Positions 8,496 through 17,691 of a stretch of DNA of 64,000 nt are shown in pieces. The notes below the pieces were generated by a model. That model was not told the origin of the DNA. It did not search any database and was given only the letters and a program-made list of their open reading frames with translations. This DNA is from Novosphingobium sp. PC22D (GTDB lineage: Bacteria; Pseudomonadota; Alphaproteobacteria; Sphingomonadales; Sphingomonadaceae): assembly GCF_002556635.1 (NCBI RefSeq), contig NZ_MWMO01000020.1, positions 1 through 64,000 of the forward strand. Reading direction: 5' to 3'. Positions within the stretch are counted from its first letter, which is position 1; each line of letters starts with the position of its first letter. The translations under genes were made by a program, and so were the position numbers.

Positions 8496-9851
8496 ATGGC
8501 AGTTTCGGACCACGTCGATTTCAACGGTTTCATGGAAGGCGTGAAACGCCGCAATCCCCACCAGCCCGAATTCGTTCAGGCCGTGCAGGAAGTCGCGGAA
8601 GACATCTTCGACTTCATCGAGGACAAGGAAGAATATCACGCGCAGCAGATCCTGCGGCGCATCGCCGAGCCCGACCGCGTGGTCTCGTTCCGCGTTTGCT
8701 GGGAGGACGACAACGGCAACATCCGCGTCCAGCGCGGCTACCGCGTGCAGAACAACAACGCGATCGGCCCCTACAAGGGCGGCATCCGCTTCCATCCGAG
8801 CGTGAACGAGAGCGTGCTCAAGTTCCTCGCCTTCGAGCAGACCTTCAAGAACGCGCTCACCGGCCTGCCGATGGGCGGCGGCAAGGGCGGCTCGAACTTC
8901 AACCCCAAGGGCAAGAGCGTGCGCGAGATCATGCGCTTCTGCCAGTCGTTCATGACCGAGCTTTACCGCCACATCGGCGCCGACATCGACGTGCCGGCGG
9001 GCGACATCGGCGTGGGCGGACGCGAGATCGGCTACATGTTCGGCCAGTACAAGCGCATCACCAACCAGTTCACCGGCGTGCTCACCGGCAAGGGGCTCGA
9101 GTTCGGCGGCTCGCTGATCCGTCCCGAGGCGACCGGCTACGGCGCGGTCTACTTCCTCGCCGACATGCTCGCGGTCAAGGGCGCCGATCTCGGCGGCAAG
9201 ACCGCCGTCATCTCGGGATCGGGCAACGTCGCGACGCATGCCGCCGAGAAGATCGTCCACCTGGGCGGCAAGCCGGTGACGCTTTCCGATTCGGGCGGCT
9301 TCATCCACGATCCCGAGGGCCTGACGCTCGAGAAGATCAATTGGGTCAAGGCGCACAAGACGCACCGCCGCGGCCGCATCAGCGAGTACTGCGACGAGTT
9401 CACGGGCGCGTCCTACCACGAGGGCAAGACCCCCTGGGGCGTGCCCTGCGACGTGGCGCTGCCCTGCGCCACGCAGAACGAGCTGCTCGGCGCGGATGCC
9501 CGCACGCTCGTCGCCAACGGTTGCGTCGCCGTCTCGGAGGGGGCGAACATGCCCTCGGACCTGGAGGCGGTGCACGTCTTCAAGGACGCCAAGATCATGT
9601 TCGCGCCGGGCAAGGCGGCGAACGCAGGCGGCGTCGCCGTTTCGGGCCTCGAGATGAGCCAGAACTCCGAACGGCGCTCGTGGAGCGAGGCGGAGCTGCA
9701 GCAGATGCTCAAGGACATCATGGCGGGCATTCACGCGCGCTGCCTCACTTACGGGGAACAGGGCGGCGGCTACGTCGATTACGTGAAGGGCGCCAATATC
9801 GCCGGCTTCAAGAAGGTGGCCGACGCGATGCTGGCGTTCGGAGTGGTGTAA
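8496..9851 (+). CDS. gdhA: NADP-dependent glutamate dehydrogenase
   Basis: Makes glutamate from 2-oxoglutarate and ammonium with NADPH in the cytoplasm. The 451-aa length matches hexameric bacterial enzymes. Visible motifs are YKGGIRFHPSVN and LPMGGGKGGSNFNPKGKS around the catalytic lysines, PAGDIGVGGREIGYMFG with the catalytic Asp, and the nucleotide-binding ISGSGNVATHAAEK. ATG 8496 follows GGGGGA at 8484-8489; the in-frame TTG at 8478 has no such site. Together with gltB/gltD at the right edge, the window holds both ammonium-assimilation routes, though they are far apart and not an operon. Confidence 0.95.
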   Translation: MAVSDHVDFNGFMEGVKRRNPHQPEFVQAVQEVAEDIFDFIEDKEEYHAQQILRRIAEPDRVVSFRVCWEDDNGNIRVQRGYRVQNNNAIGPYKGGIRFHPSVNESVLKFLAFEQTFKNALTGLPMGGGKGGSNFNPKGKSVREIMRFCQSFMTELYRHIGADIDVPAGDIGVGGREIGYMFGQYKRITNQFTGVLTGKGLEFGGSLIRPEATGYGAVYFLADMLAVKGADLGGKTAVISGSGNVATHAAEKIVHLGGKPVTLSDSGGFIHDPEGLTLEKINWVKAHKTHRRGRISEYCDEFTGASYHEGKTPWGVPCDVALPCATQNELLGADARTLVANGCVAVSEGANMPSDLEAVHVFKDAKIMFAPGKAANAGGVAVSGLEMSQNSERRSWSEAELQQMLKDIMAGIHARCLTYGEQGGGYVDYVKGANIAGFKKVADAMLAFGVV

Positions 9852-9864
9852 GGCAGGATACGCG

Positions 9865-10458
9865 ATGGCGGGACGCGAAGCGGAAAGTGGCACGATCGAG
9901 AGCGCGGCCGCCGAGGACTTCAAGTACGACGACATGACGGTCAGCGTTCACGCCATCCACATGGCGCGCACGGCGATGACCAATCACATGGCGCTCAGCC
10001 AGATGGCCGACCAGAAGGCCAATATCCTGCTGGGCGCCAACTTCCTCGCTTTCACCCTCGCGGTCGGCCAGGCCGGGGCGGGGCAGTACAGCGTCGCGCT
10101 GCTGGTGCTGGCGCTGACCGCGTTCGTCTCGGCGCTGCTCGCGATCGTCGCGGTGGTGCCCAAGACCTCGATCCGCACCGCCGACCCCCACGCGGCCGGT
10201 GCCAATCTGCTGTTCTTCGGGACCTACACGTCGCTGTCGCAGGACGAGTGGATCGACAGGATCATGGAACGCTCGCAAACCGATGGCCGGGTGATGATGA
10301 CGATGCTGCGCGACGTCTATCAGAACGGCGCGGTGCTGCGCGCCAAGAAGTACCGCTACCTCGGCTATGCCTTCAACGTCTTCCGGCTCGGGCTGATCAT
10401 CGCCTTCATCCTGTTCCTCTGGGAGAACCGCGAGGTCATCGTCGATTCGCTGACCTGA
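9865..10458 (+). CDS. Pycsar-effector-like (PycTM, DUF5706) membrane protein
   Basis: 197 aa with a conserved N-terminal box MALSQMADQKANILLGANF, a first pair of transmembrane helices (about 52-100), a soluble loop with SLSQDEWIDR, and a final helix near 168-186. This is the PycTM architecture of Pycsar effectors, which are thought to damage the membrane when a cyclase partner makes cCMP or cUMP after phage infection. No PycC-type cyclase is adjacent: the gene follows gdhA by 13 bp with its own GGCAGGA site. Many DUF5706 proteins occur outside known defence pairs, so a housekeeping membrane role is equally possible. Confidence 0.65.
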   Translation: MAGREAESGTIESAAAEDFKYDDMTVSVHAIHMARTAMTNHMALSQMADQKANILLGANFLAFTLAVGQAGAGQYSVALLVLALTAFVSALLAIVAVVPKTSIRTADPHAAGANLLFFGTYTSLSQDEWIDRIMERSQTDGRVMMTMLRDVYQNGAVLRAKKYRYLGYAFNVFRLGLIIAFILFLWENREVIVDSLT

Positions 10459-10507
10459 GGCGCGGCCGGGCGCGGCGGCAGGGCGTCCTGCGGCAATACT
10501 TGCGCGA

Positions 10508-11428
10508 TTACTTGATTCCGAGGATCGCGGCCTGCTGGCGCAAGTAGTCGGCTTTGCCGGGATTGGCCGCGACCGCGTCGGCGAGCGCTTTGGCCGCCTT
10601 GTCGGGCTGTTCGAGCACCATGCGGCTGCGCATCAGCATGATCCAGCCGTCGACGTTCGCCGGATCGCCTTTCAGCCGGTCCTCGAGCCGCGAGACCATG
10701 CCTTCGGCCATCTGCTGCTGTTCGGCCGGGCGCATGCGCGAGGCGGCGGCGAGATCCTGCGACGAGGGTCCGGGAATGGCCTGGGCCGCGACCGGCGGGG
10801 CGGCGGGCGGAGACTTGGCTCCGGCCTCGGCGAGGCGGTTCTCGATATCGACGGCGTTGATCTTGCCGACTTGCTCGACGGTGCGAATCAGGTCGGCCCG
10901 CCAGGGCGCGTCGGCGGGCGTATCCTCGAGCAGCGCCAGCCAGTCGTCCAGCGCGCCCGCATGGTCGCCCGACAGGTCCTTGCGCACCGCCAGGAAGTAT
11001 CGCGCTCGCGGGTCCTTGGGATCGATCGCGATTGCCCGCTCGAAGGCGTCCGCGGCGGGCCCCGGCATCGGGTCGCGATCGCTCGCCATGACCCGCGCTT
11101 CGCCCAGCGCCGACCAGACGACCGCCTGCTTCGGGTCGATGCTCGCCGCCTTTTCGTAGGACTTGGCCGCCTCGGCGAATCGGTCCGATTCGAAATAGGC
11201 CATGCCGAGCTGCTGCCACGCCGCCGGATCGTTCGGATTCGCCGCTGTCTTGGCTTCGAGTTCGGAGATGATGTCGCCGGCCGCGGCAGGGGCGTTAGCC
11301 AAGCTTTCAGCGGATTCCTCGGCACGATTACGTGATATCGCAAAGACAATCGCAAATGCGGCAACCATCGCGGCGATCACTAGAAGCACTTTACCGGCCC
11401 GGAAAGTTTTCGCGGCGTGTTGTGTCAT
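10508..11428 (-). CDS. ccmI: TPR protein, CcmI/CycH-like cytochrome c maturation factor
   Basis: 306 aa: a short cytoplasmic tail, a transmembrane helix (about 14-32), then periplasmic TPRs (AAWQQLGMAYFESDRFAEAAK and a second copy), a Pro/Ala linker, and a C-terminal TPR block beginning QQMAEGMVSRLEDRL. That pattern matches CcmI, which delivers apocytochrome c to the heme ligase. It lies apart from any ccm operon but next to genes for roughly 25 c-type hemes, which supports a heme-attachment role, perhaps dedicated. The gene name is by domain pattern only. ATG 11428 is preferred because the upstream extension is not TPR-protein-like. Confidence 0.65.
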   Translation of the reverse strand: MTQHAAKTFRAGKVLLVIAAMVAAFAIVFAISRNRAEESAESLANAPAAAGDIISELEAKTAANPNDPAAWQQLGMAYFESDRFAEAAKSYEKAASIDPKQAVVWSALGEARVMASDRDPMPGPAADAFERAIAIDPKDPRARYFLAVRKDLSGDHAGALDDWLALLEDTPADAPWRADLIRTVEQVGKINAVDIENRLAEAGAKSPPAAPPVAAQAIPGPSSQDLAAASRMRPAEQQQMAEGMVSRLEDRLKGDPANVDGWIMLMRSRMVLEQPDKAAKALADAVAANPGKADYLRQQAAILGIK

Positions 11429-11550
11429 GAGGAAATACCGTTCATTACTAGTGGAGGAGACCGAGGGGCGATGATCGGCTGCGCATGGGGATGTGCGCAA
11501 GTTCGATCGACAATGCAAATCGTTCGTCGGGCGATAACGGGGGTGAAGGG

Positions 11551-14097
11551 GTGGAAGCTCACGTTCGCATTGCGATTGTCGGCTCGGGTCCGGCAGGGAT
11601 GAGCGCCGCGGGACGCGCGGCTGCGCTCGGCATTCCGCACGTCCTGCTCGAGAAGACCGATCACTTGTCCGATACGATCTACAAGTATCAGAAGGGCAAG
11701 CACGTCATGGCGACGCCCAACCAGCTGATCCTGCGCTCCGACCATGAATTCGATGCCGGCAAGCGCGAGCAGATCCTCGAAAAGTGGATCAGCCGCACCG
11801 ACGAACTCAAGATCAACGTCAAGTACAACGCCGAAGTAAAAGCGGTTCGCGGCACCGGTCCGGCGATCCCGGGAAGCACGCAGAAGATCGTCACGCGCCG
11901 CCGCGGCAAGCCCGACGAGGTCAACGAGATCCAGCGGCACGAGCCGCCTTACGAGATCGAGCTGGCCAACGGCGAGAAGATCATCGCCGAAACCGTCATT
12001 CTGGCGATCGGCACGCAGGGCAATCCGACGCTCGTCACCGCGCCGGGCGGCGACCTGCCGCACGTCACCTACCAGCTCGACGATCCGACCGAAGTGCTCG
12101 ACGAACACATCGTCGTCATCGGCGTGGGCGATGCGGGGATCGAGAACGCGCGCGGACTTGCCGAGGACCCGGCGCAGCGCAACGTCGTCACCATCCTCAA
12201 CCGCAAGCCCAAGTCCACCAACGTGCGCGAGAGCTTCGCCAACGCCAAGGAGCCCAACGCCAAGGCGCTGATCGAGGACGATGCCGAGGGCAAGCTGACG
12301 ATCCGCTACGAGACCGAGGTCAAGGCGGTCGAAGAAGGCTGGGTGACGCTCTCGACCCGCGACGGCGAGGAACGGATCAGGTGTGACCGGATCATTGCGC
12401 GAATCGGGTCCGCCCCGCCGCGCGCCTTCGTCGAGAATTGCGGCATCGAATTCACGAGCGACGACCGCCAGGCCTATCCGACGCTCTCGCCGGTCTTCGA
12501 ATCGAGCGCGCCGGGCATCTTCGTGATCGGCGCGCTCGCGGGCTATCCGCTGATCAAGCACTGCATGAACCAGGGCTACGACGTCGTCGAGTTCATCAAC
12601 GGCAACACCGAGTTGAAGCCCGCCGACGAGCCGCTGCTGGTCGAGACCTTTGCGGGCCTGCCGCGGCAGATGCCGGTCGAGGACTGGCTCGAATACCTCA
12701 AGACCAACGTCACGATCCTCAACGAGATGAGCACGCTGCAGCTTCGCGAGTTCATGCTCGATTCGGACATGCGCGCCTACGCCAAGGGCGAGACGATCTT
12801 CGAGAAGAGCGCGCCGGGTTCCTCACTGTTCGCGATCGTCGACGGCAGCGTCTCGGTGCTGATCGATTCGAAGGACCCCGGCAAGACCGTGCCGATCGCG
12901 AAGGGCTCGATCTTCGGCGAGGTCGGCCTCATCTCGGGACGCCGCCGCAGCGCCACCGTGATCGCGGCCGAAGAGACCATCTGCGTCGAGATCAGCCGCA
13001 ACGCCGCGCTCAAGCTGATGAGCCAGGTCCCGCCCGCCAAGCGCGAGATCGAGCGCATCTCGACCGAGCGGCAACTGCTGCAGATGTTCGGTTCGGGCCT
13101 GACCGCCGAGGATCTCCAGGAAGTCATGGAGACCGCCAAGTTCAAGATGATCCCGGCGGGCACCGAGATCATCACCGAGGGCGATCGCGGCAAGAACATC
13201 TTCGTCATCCGTTCGGGTTCGATGACGGTCGAGAAGAACATCGGCGGCAAGCCGGTCTTCCTCTCCTACCTGCCCGCCGGCTCCTACGTCGGCGAGATGG
13301 CGCTGATCGACGACCTGCCGCGCTCGGCGACGGTGCGCGCGGCGATCAAGTCCGAAGTGATCGAGCTCGATGGCGAGGCCTTCCAGCGCGTTCTCGCCGC
13401 CCGGCCGGCGCTGTTCGAGAAGGCGCGCAAGGAAATGGACGTGCGCCGCCGCACCAACGAGATGATCGAATCGCGCAAGGAAAACTTCTCGACGATCGTC
13501 CAGCTCTATTCCGAGCAGGCGGACTTCCTCGTCTCGCAGGGCATCGGCGAGGCGACCGACGTGCTGCTGATCGACGAGACGCTGTGCGTGGGCTGCGACA
13601 ACTGCGAAAAGGCCTGCGCCGACAGCCACGACGGCCTCTCGCGGCTCGACCGCGAGGCGGGGCTGACCTTCGCCCACCTCCACGTGCCGACGAGTTGCCG
13701 CCACTGCGAGCATCCGCATTGCATGGCCGACTGCCCGCCCAACGCGCTCCATCGCGGGCCCGACGGCGAAGTCTCGATCGACGAGACCTGCATCGGCTGC
13801 GGCAACTGCCAGCGCAATTGCCCCTATGGCGTGATCCGCATGGACGCGCGGCCGCCCAGGAAACCCTCGCTGCTCTCGTGGATGTTCCTCGGCAGGGGGC
13901 CGGGGCCCGGCGAGGCTTCGAAGCTCTGGCGCAAGAAGCATGCGCAAGGCGATCAGGTGAAGAAGGCGATCAAGTGCGACATGTGCACCGGGATCGACGG
14001 CGGCCCGAGCTGCGTGCGCGCCTGCCCCACCGGCGCCGCGATCCGCGTTTCGCCCGACGTATTCCTCTCGGTCACGAACATGGTGGATGAAAACTGA
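11551..14097 (+). CDS. FAD/NAD(P) oxidoreductase with two cNMP-binding domains and 4Fe-4S domain
   Basis: 848 aa, predicted cytoplasmic. Residues 5-380 form a thioredoxin-reductase-like flavoprotein with IVGSGPAG at the N-terminus and VIGVGDAGIEN as the second dinucleotide site. Two cyclic-nucleotide-binding domains follow (about 395-500 and 515-620), both with intact phosphate-binding cassettes: FGEVGLISGRRRSATV and VGEMALIDDLPRSATV. The C-terminus holds four DmsB/HybA-like cysteine groups: CVGCDNCEKAC, CRHCEHPHCMADC, CIGCGNCQRNC and CDMC-x9-C. Likely role: a cAMP/cNMP-gated entry point passing NAD(P)H electrons through FAD and FeS to the coupled cytochrome b. GTG 11551 gives the compact N-terminus expected for a Rossmann fold; ATG 11485 is the alternative. 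Its stop overlaps the next start (TGATG). Confidence 0.8.
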   Translation: MEAHVRIAIVGSGPAGMSAAGRAAALGIPHVLLEKTDHLSDTIYKYQKGKHVMATPNQLILRSDHEFDAGKREQILEKWISRTDELKINVKYNAEVKAVRGTGPAIPGSTQKIVTRRRGKPDEVNEIQRHEPPYEIELANGEKIIAETVILAIGTQGNPTLVTAPGGDLPHVTYQLDDPTEVLDEHIVVIGVGDAGIENARGLAEDPAQRNVVTILNRKPKSTNVRESFANAKEPNAKALIEDDAEGKLTIRYETEVKAVEEGWVTLSTRDGEERIRCDRIIARIGSAPPRAFVENCGIEFTSDDRQAYPTLSPVFESSAPGIFVIGALAGYPLIKHCMNQGYDVVEFINGNTELKPADEPLLVETFAGLPRQMPVEDWLEYLKTNVTILNEMSTLQLREFMLDSDMRAYAKGETIFEKSAPGSSLFAIVDGSVSVLIDSKDPGKTVPIAKGSIFGEVGLISGRRRSATVIAAEETICVEISRNAALKLMSQVPPAKREIERISTERQLLQMFGSGLTAEDLQEVMETAKFKMIPAGTEIITEGDRGKNIFVIRSGSMTVEKNIGGKPVFLSYLPAGSYVGEMALIDDLPRSATVRAAIKSEVIELDGEAFQRVLAARPALFEKARKEMDVRRRTNEMIESRKENFSTIVQLYSEQADFLVSQGIGEATDVLLIDETLCVGCDNCEKACADSHDGLSRLDREAGLTFAHLHVPTSCRHCEHPHCMADCPPNALHRGPDGEVSIDETCIGCGNCQRNCPYGVIRMDARPPRKPSLLSWMFLGRGPGPGEASKLWRKKHAQGDQVKKAIKCDMCTGIDGGPSCVRACPTGAAIRVSPDVFLSVTNMVDEN

Positions 14098-14966
14098 TGG
14101 CGACCAACCTGACGTCGGGCGCCCTGCAGTCGGGCCGTGAGTTTCGCACGGACCACGAAGGGTTTCTCCAGCATCGCGGCTTCCGCTGGCTGAAGCTGTC
14201 CTCGCTGCTGATGCTCGTGTGCATCGCGGCCTATTTCCTCGCCGACGTCGAGCCGCGCCCCAACGGCGGCACCTGGGTCGGCTATACGCTGGGCACGATC
14301 GGCGCCGGGCTGATCGTCTGGCTTTCGCTGCTGGGCTTTCGCAAGCGCGCGATCACCGAGGGCGGCTGGTCGCTCAAGGCCTGGACCTCGGCGCATGTCT
14401 ACCTCGGGCTCTCGCTGATCGTCATCGCGACGCTGCACACCGGCTTCCAGCTCGGCTGGAACGTTCACACGCTCGCTTACGCGCTGATGATGCTGGTGAT
14501 CCTCTCGGGGATCGTCGGCATCTGGTTCTACACGACCATCCCGGCCGAGCTCAGCCTCAACCGCCGCGAGATGACGCAGCGCCAGATGCTCGATGGCCTC
14601 AAGGCGCTCGATCGCCAGCTTAACGAAGCCGCGCAGCCGCTGCCGCGCGAACAGGCCGACCTGGTGCTCGAAGCGCTGGGCCAGAGCCCGTTCAAGGTCG
14701 GCTTCTGGCGCCGCGCCTTCAATTACTATCCCAATTGCGCGACGACCCGGGCGATCGCGGTGTTCGACAACGCCCCCGCGACCGATCGCGATGCCAAGCG
14801 CGTCCAGCGCCTCCTGATGCGGCGCAAGGGACAGCTCGACAGGATACGGCGCCACATGAAGCTCAAGGCCATGCTCGAAGCCTGGCTCTTCGTGCACGTG
14901 CCGGCGACGGTCGCCCTGCTCGCCGCGCTCCTCGCGCACATCATCAGCGTCTTCTTCTACTGGTAG
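14097..14966 (+). CDS. b-type cytochrome-like membrane protein
   Basis: 289 aa with five likely transmembrane helices near 34-50, 64-82, 96-116, 120-143 and 262-286, and a soluble loop of about 110 residues before the last one. Histidines that could bind heme sit in helices: SAHVYLG, ATLHTGF, NVHTLAY, FVHVPAT and LLAHIIS. This suggests a diheme quinone or cytochrome b module that carries electrons across the inner membrane. Start overlaps the preceding FeS protein stop as TGATG, and the decaheme gene follows 9 nt later, so all three are one unit. No close named family was recognised. Confidence 0.65.
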   Translation: MATNLTSGALQSGREFRTDHEGFLQHRGFRWLKLSSLLMLVCIAAYFLADVEPRPNGGTWVGYTLGTIGAGLIVWLSLLGFRKRAITEGGWSLKAWTSAHVYLGLSLIVIATLHTGFQLGWNVHTLAYALMMLVILSGIVGIWFYTTIPAELSLNRREMTQRQMLDGLKALDRQLNEAAQPLPREQADLVLEALGQSPFKVGFWRRAFNYYPNCATTRAIAVFDNAPATDRDAKRVQRLLMRRKGQLDRIRRHMKLKAMLEAWLFVHVPATVALLAALLAHIISVFFYW

Positions 14967-14975
14967 GCCCGGGCG

Positions 14976-16715
14976 ATGGCGTTCAAGCTCAGATCGATCG
15001 ACGTCACCGCCACCGGGCGCGAGATCGTCCGCGACACCGACCTTGCCGGCAGCGCGATCATCATCGGCCGCTCGGCCGACTGTGACATTCACCTGCCCGA
15101 CCTCGCGCTCGAGGCGCGCCATGCGCGCGCCACGCTGCTCGAAGGCGGGCGCGTCGAGATTCGCGCTCTGGGCACGCTCGGATTCAGCGTCGACGGCACC
15201 GATACGCTGCATGCCGAGATCGATCCGCAGATCGGCGCCGAGCTGGGTTTTGCCACCTATCGCATCACGATCGCGCGCGAGGACGGCGACGTCCTGCTCA
15301 CGGTTCGCAAAAGCGCGAGCATCGGCGGCGACCTTGAGGAAAAGCAGGGCTTCTCGCTCGCCGGAGTCCTGCCGAGCAAGCGCTGGATTTCCTGGGGCTT
15401 CGCGCTCGTCATCCTGCTCGCCTTCCTCGCGGTTCCGATCATCAGCCACGCCACGCGCGACGTCGCGGCACGGCAGAAGGTGATCGGCGACAAGGCCTGG
15501 AGCACCGGCGAACTCAGCCTGGCGCACCATTCGCTCGAGAACAGTTGCGAATCGTGCCACGTCGATGCCTTCGTCTCGGTCCGCGACGAGACCTGCAAGT
15601 CGTGCCACAAGACGATCCACGACCATGCCGATCGCGACAAGCTCCTCGCCGCGCACGGGCGGCAGCCGCTGGGCACGCGCTTTCTCTATTCGGTCGGCGG
15701 CATCTTCGGCAAGGAAGGGCAGGATTCGTGTTCGGACTGCCACACCGAGCACGAGGGGCCGGTCGAGCTGCAGGCGGAAAACCAGCAATTCTGCGCCGAT
15801 TGCCACGCCGATCTCAAATCAAACCTCGCTGGCACCGCGCTCGGCAACGCGTCTGATTTCGGCAAGGTCCACCCGCAGTTCAGCGCGGCGATCGTGACCG
15901 ACCCGCAGACCAAGACGATCAAGCAGGTCTCGCTCGACAGCACGCCGCGCGAGGACAACGGTCTCACGTTCCCGCACAAGCTGCACCTCGATCCCAAGGG
16001 CGGCGTCGCGCGCATGGCGGCAAACATCGGCGACGAGCACGGCTACGGGTCCGACGGGATGCAGTGCAAGGACTGCCACCACGCCACCAAGGACGGCGTG
16101 CGCTTCGTCAAGGTCGACATGGAGCGCGATTGCGAGGCCTGCCACAGCCTCTCGTTCGACGAGGTCGGCGGGCAGTTCCGCAAGCTGCACCACGGCGACG
16201 TCGACAAGATCATCGCCGAACTCAATTCCGCCGACATCTCGCGGCCGCTGCCCAATCCGCGGCGCCGTCCGGGACTCTACGCCGACGGACCCTATCAGTT
16301 CAGCTTCTCCGCGCCGGTCTGGCAAGGGCTGCAATGGCGCACCGCGCTGTCGCCGCGCGGCGTGTGCGGCGAATGTCACCGGCCCGATTTCGAGGACGGC
16401 AAGCCGGGCGTGTTGCCCGTCACGCTGCAGACGCGCTATTTCCACGACGGCTGGTTCGACCACGGGCCGCACAAGCAGGAAAAGTGCGCCACCTGTCACC
16501 TTGCCGATGCCTCGACCGCCAACACCGATCTCTTGCTTCCCGGAGTCAAGGACTGCCGCACTTGCCACCTGGGTGAGGACGCCAAGGCTCCCAAGACGCC
16601 CTCGACCTGTGCGATGTGCCACGGCTATCACACGCCGGGGCAAGGCGTGCTGTCGCAGCTTGAGAACAAGAAGACGGCCAGGACCATAAAAAAGAAAACG
16701 ACGAAGGCGAGCTAA
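14976..16715 (+). CDS. FHA-domain decaheme c-type cytochrome
   Basis: 579 aa. Residues 1-100 form an FHA-like fold (IIIGRSADCDIHLPDL then ARHARATLL), which in other proteins binds phosphothreonine. A transmembrane helix lies at about 137-157. The remainder, predicted periplasmic, carries ten CXXCH heme motifs in the order CESCH, CKSCH, CSDCH, CADCH, CKDCH, CEACH, CGECH, CATCH, CRTCH, CAMCH. The tail is Lys-rich (KKTARTIKKKTTK). The topology puts FHA in the cytoplasm and the hemes in the periplasm, so it could take electrons from the neighbouring b-type protein while sensing a phosphoprotein. FHA joined to a multiheme cytochrome is uncommon. Confidence 0.8.
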   Translation: MAFKLRSIDVTATGREIVRDTDLAGSAIIIGRSADCDIHLPDLALEARHARATLLEGGRVEIRALGTLGFSVDGTDTLHAEIDPQIGAELGFATYRITIAREDGDVLLTVRKSASIGGDLEEKQGFSLAGVLPSKRWISWGFALVILLAFLAVPIISHATRDVAARQKVIGDKAWSTGELSLAHHSLENSCESCHVDAFVSVRDETCKSCHKTIHDHADRDKLLAAHGRQPLGTRFLYSVGGIFGKEGQDSCSDCHTEHEGPVELQAENQQFCADCHADLKSNLAGTALGNASDFGKVHPQFSAAIVTDPQTKTIKQVSLDSTPREDNGLTFPHKLHLDPKGGVARMAANIGDEHGYGSDGMQCKDCHHATKDGVRFVKVDMERDCEACHSLSFDEVGGQFRKLHHGDVDKIIAELNSADISRPLPNPRRRPGLYADGPYQFSFSAPVWQGLQWRTALSPRGVCGECHRPDFEDGKPGVLPVTLQTRYFHDGWFDHGPHKQEKCATCHLADASTANTDLLLPGVKDCRTCHLGEDAKAPKTPSTCAMCHGYHTPGQGVLSQLENKKTARTIKKKTTKAS

Positions 16716-16739
16716 GGCGCGGGAGACAGGAAGGCTCAT

Positions 16740-17600
16740 GTGCTGATCGCACAGATCACGGATATTCACGTCGGCTTTGACCGGGGCAATCCGGACGAAC
16801 ACAATCTGCGGCGGCTGCGCTCGGTGGTCGATCGCTTGACCGCGGGGCCAGAGCAGCCCGATCTGCTGCTGCTCACCGGCGACCTGACCGAATATGGCGA
16901 CGGCGAGAGCTACGCGCTGCTGCGCGAGGTTCTCTCGCGCTGCGACTTTCCCGTCTGGCCCGCGACCGGCAATCACGATGTGCGCACAGAGCTGCTGCGC
17001 GCCTTCCCGGTCGTGCCGAGCACGGACGGTTTCGTGCAGTACGCGCTCGATTTTCCGGGCCTGCGCATTCTCGTGCTCGACACGCTCGAGGAAGGGCGGC
17101 ATGGCGGCGCCTTCTGCCCGGTGCGGGCGCGCTGGCTGGAAAGCGAGCTCGCCGCCCATCCCGAAACGCCGACGGTGATCGTCATGCACCATCCGCCGTT
17201 CGAATCGGGCCTGGCCTGGCTCGACAGCGGCGAAGACGAGGCCTGGATCGGGCGCTTCACGGCGGCGGTCGCGGGGCACGAACAGGTCGTCGCGATCCTC
17301 TCGGGGCACCTGCACCGCACGATCAGCACCGTGTGGAACGGCATCGCGCTCAACGTCAGCGCCTCGACCGCGCCGCTCGCCTCGCTAGATCTGCGCCCGA
17401 TCGATATCGCGGTGCCCGACGGCCGGCCGATGATCGCCGACGAACCGCCCGTCTTCGCCCTGCACCGCTGGACCGGCAGGCACCTGATCACCCATACCAA
17501 GAGCGTCACCGGCGCCACGATCCTGGCTCACTACGACGAGAAGTTCCTGCCGGTGGTGCAACTCATCGACCGCGAGCGGCGCAGCGGCGCGAAGGATTAG
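16740..17600 (+). CDS. CpdA-like class III cyclic nucleotide phosphodiesterase
   Basis: 286-aa calcineurin-like metallophosphoesterase with the full metal-binding set: TDIHVGF (DxH), LLTGDLTEYGDG (GD), ATGNHDVR (GNHD), VMHHPPFES (H) and LSGHLHRTIS (GHxH). Length and spacing fit CpdA-type enzymes, which hydrolyse cAMP. It is the last gene of the rightward redox unit, 24 nt after the decaheme gene, and starts with GTG after GGGAGACAGGAAGG. A neighbour with two cyclic-nucleotide-binding domains makes a signal-removing role likely. Other phosphodiesters remain possible substrates. Its TAG stop spans the IS630 insertion junction. Confidence 0.75.
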   Translation: MLIAQITDIHVGFDRGNPDEHNLRRLRSVVDRLTAGPEQPDLLLLTGDLTEYGDGESYALLREVLSRCDFPVWPATGNHDVRTELLRAFPVVPSTDGFVQYALDFPGLRILVLDTLEEGRHGGAFCPVRARWLESELAAHPETPTVIVMHHPPFESGLAWLDSGEDEAWIGRFTAAVAGHEQVVAILSGHLHRTISTVWNGIALNVSASTAPLASLDLRPIDIAVPDGRPMIADEPPVFALHRWTGRHLITHTKSVTGATILAHYDEKFLPVVQLIDRERRSGAKD

Positions 17601-17625
17601 ACTCGATTTCTGATTGATTGAATCG
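17600..17625 (+). repeat. IS630 left terminal inverted repeat
   Basis: Begins GACTCGATTTC; matches the reverse complement of 18622-18647 at 19 of 26 positions, with the inner block GATTGAA identical. Confidence 0.7.
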
Positions 17626-17691
17626 AAAGGGGATTCCCAAAGGGGTTGAGTTCTGATTCAACCTGCTGGCTGGGGATGGAGGCCAGCATGG

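Noticed and set aside
9865..10458. Full Pycsar defence operon
   Set aside because: No pyrimidine cyclase is adjacent; only the effector-like gene is seen.
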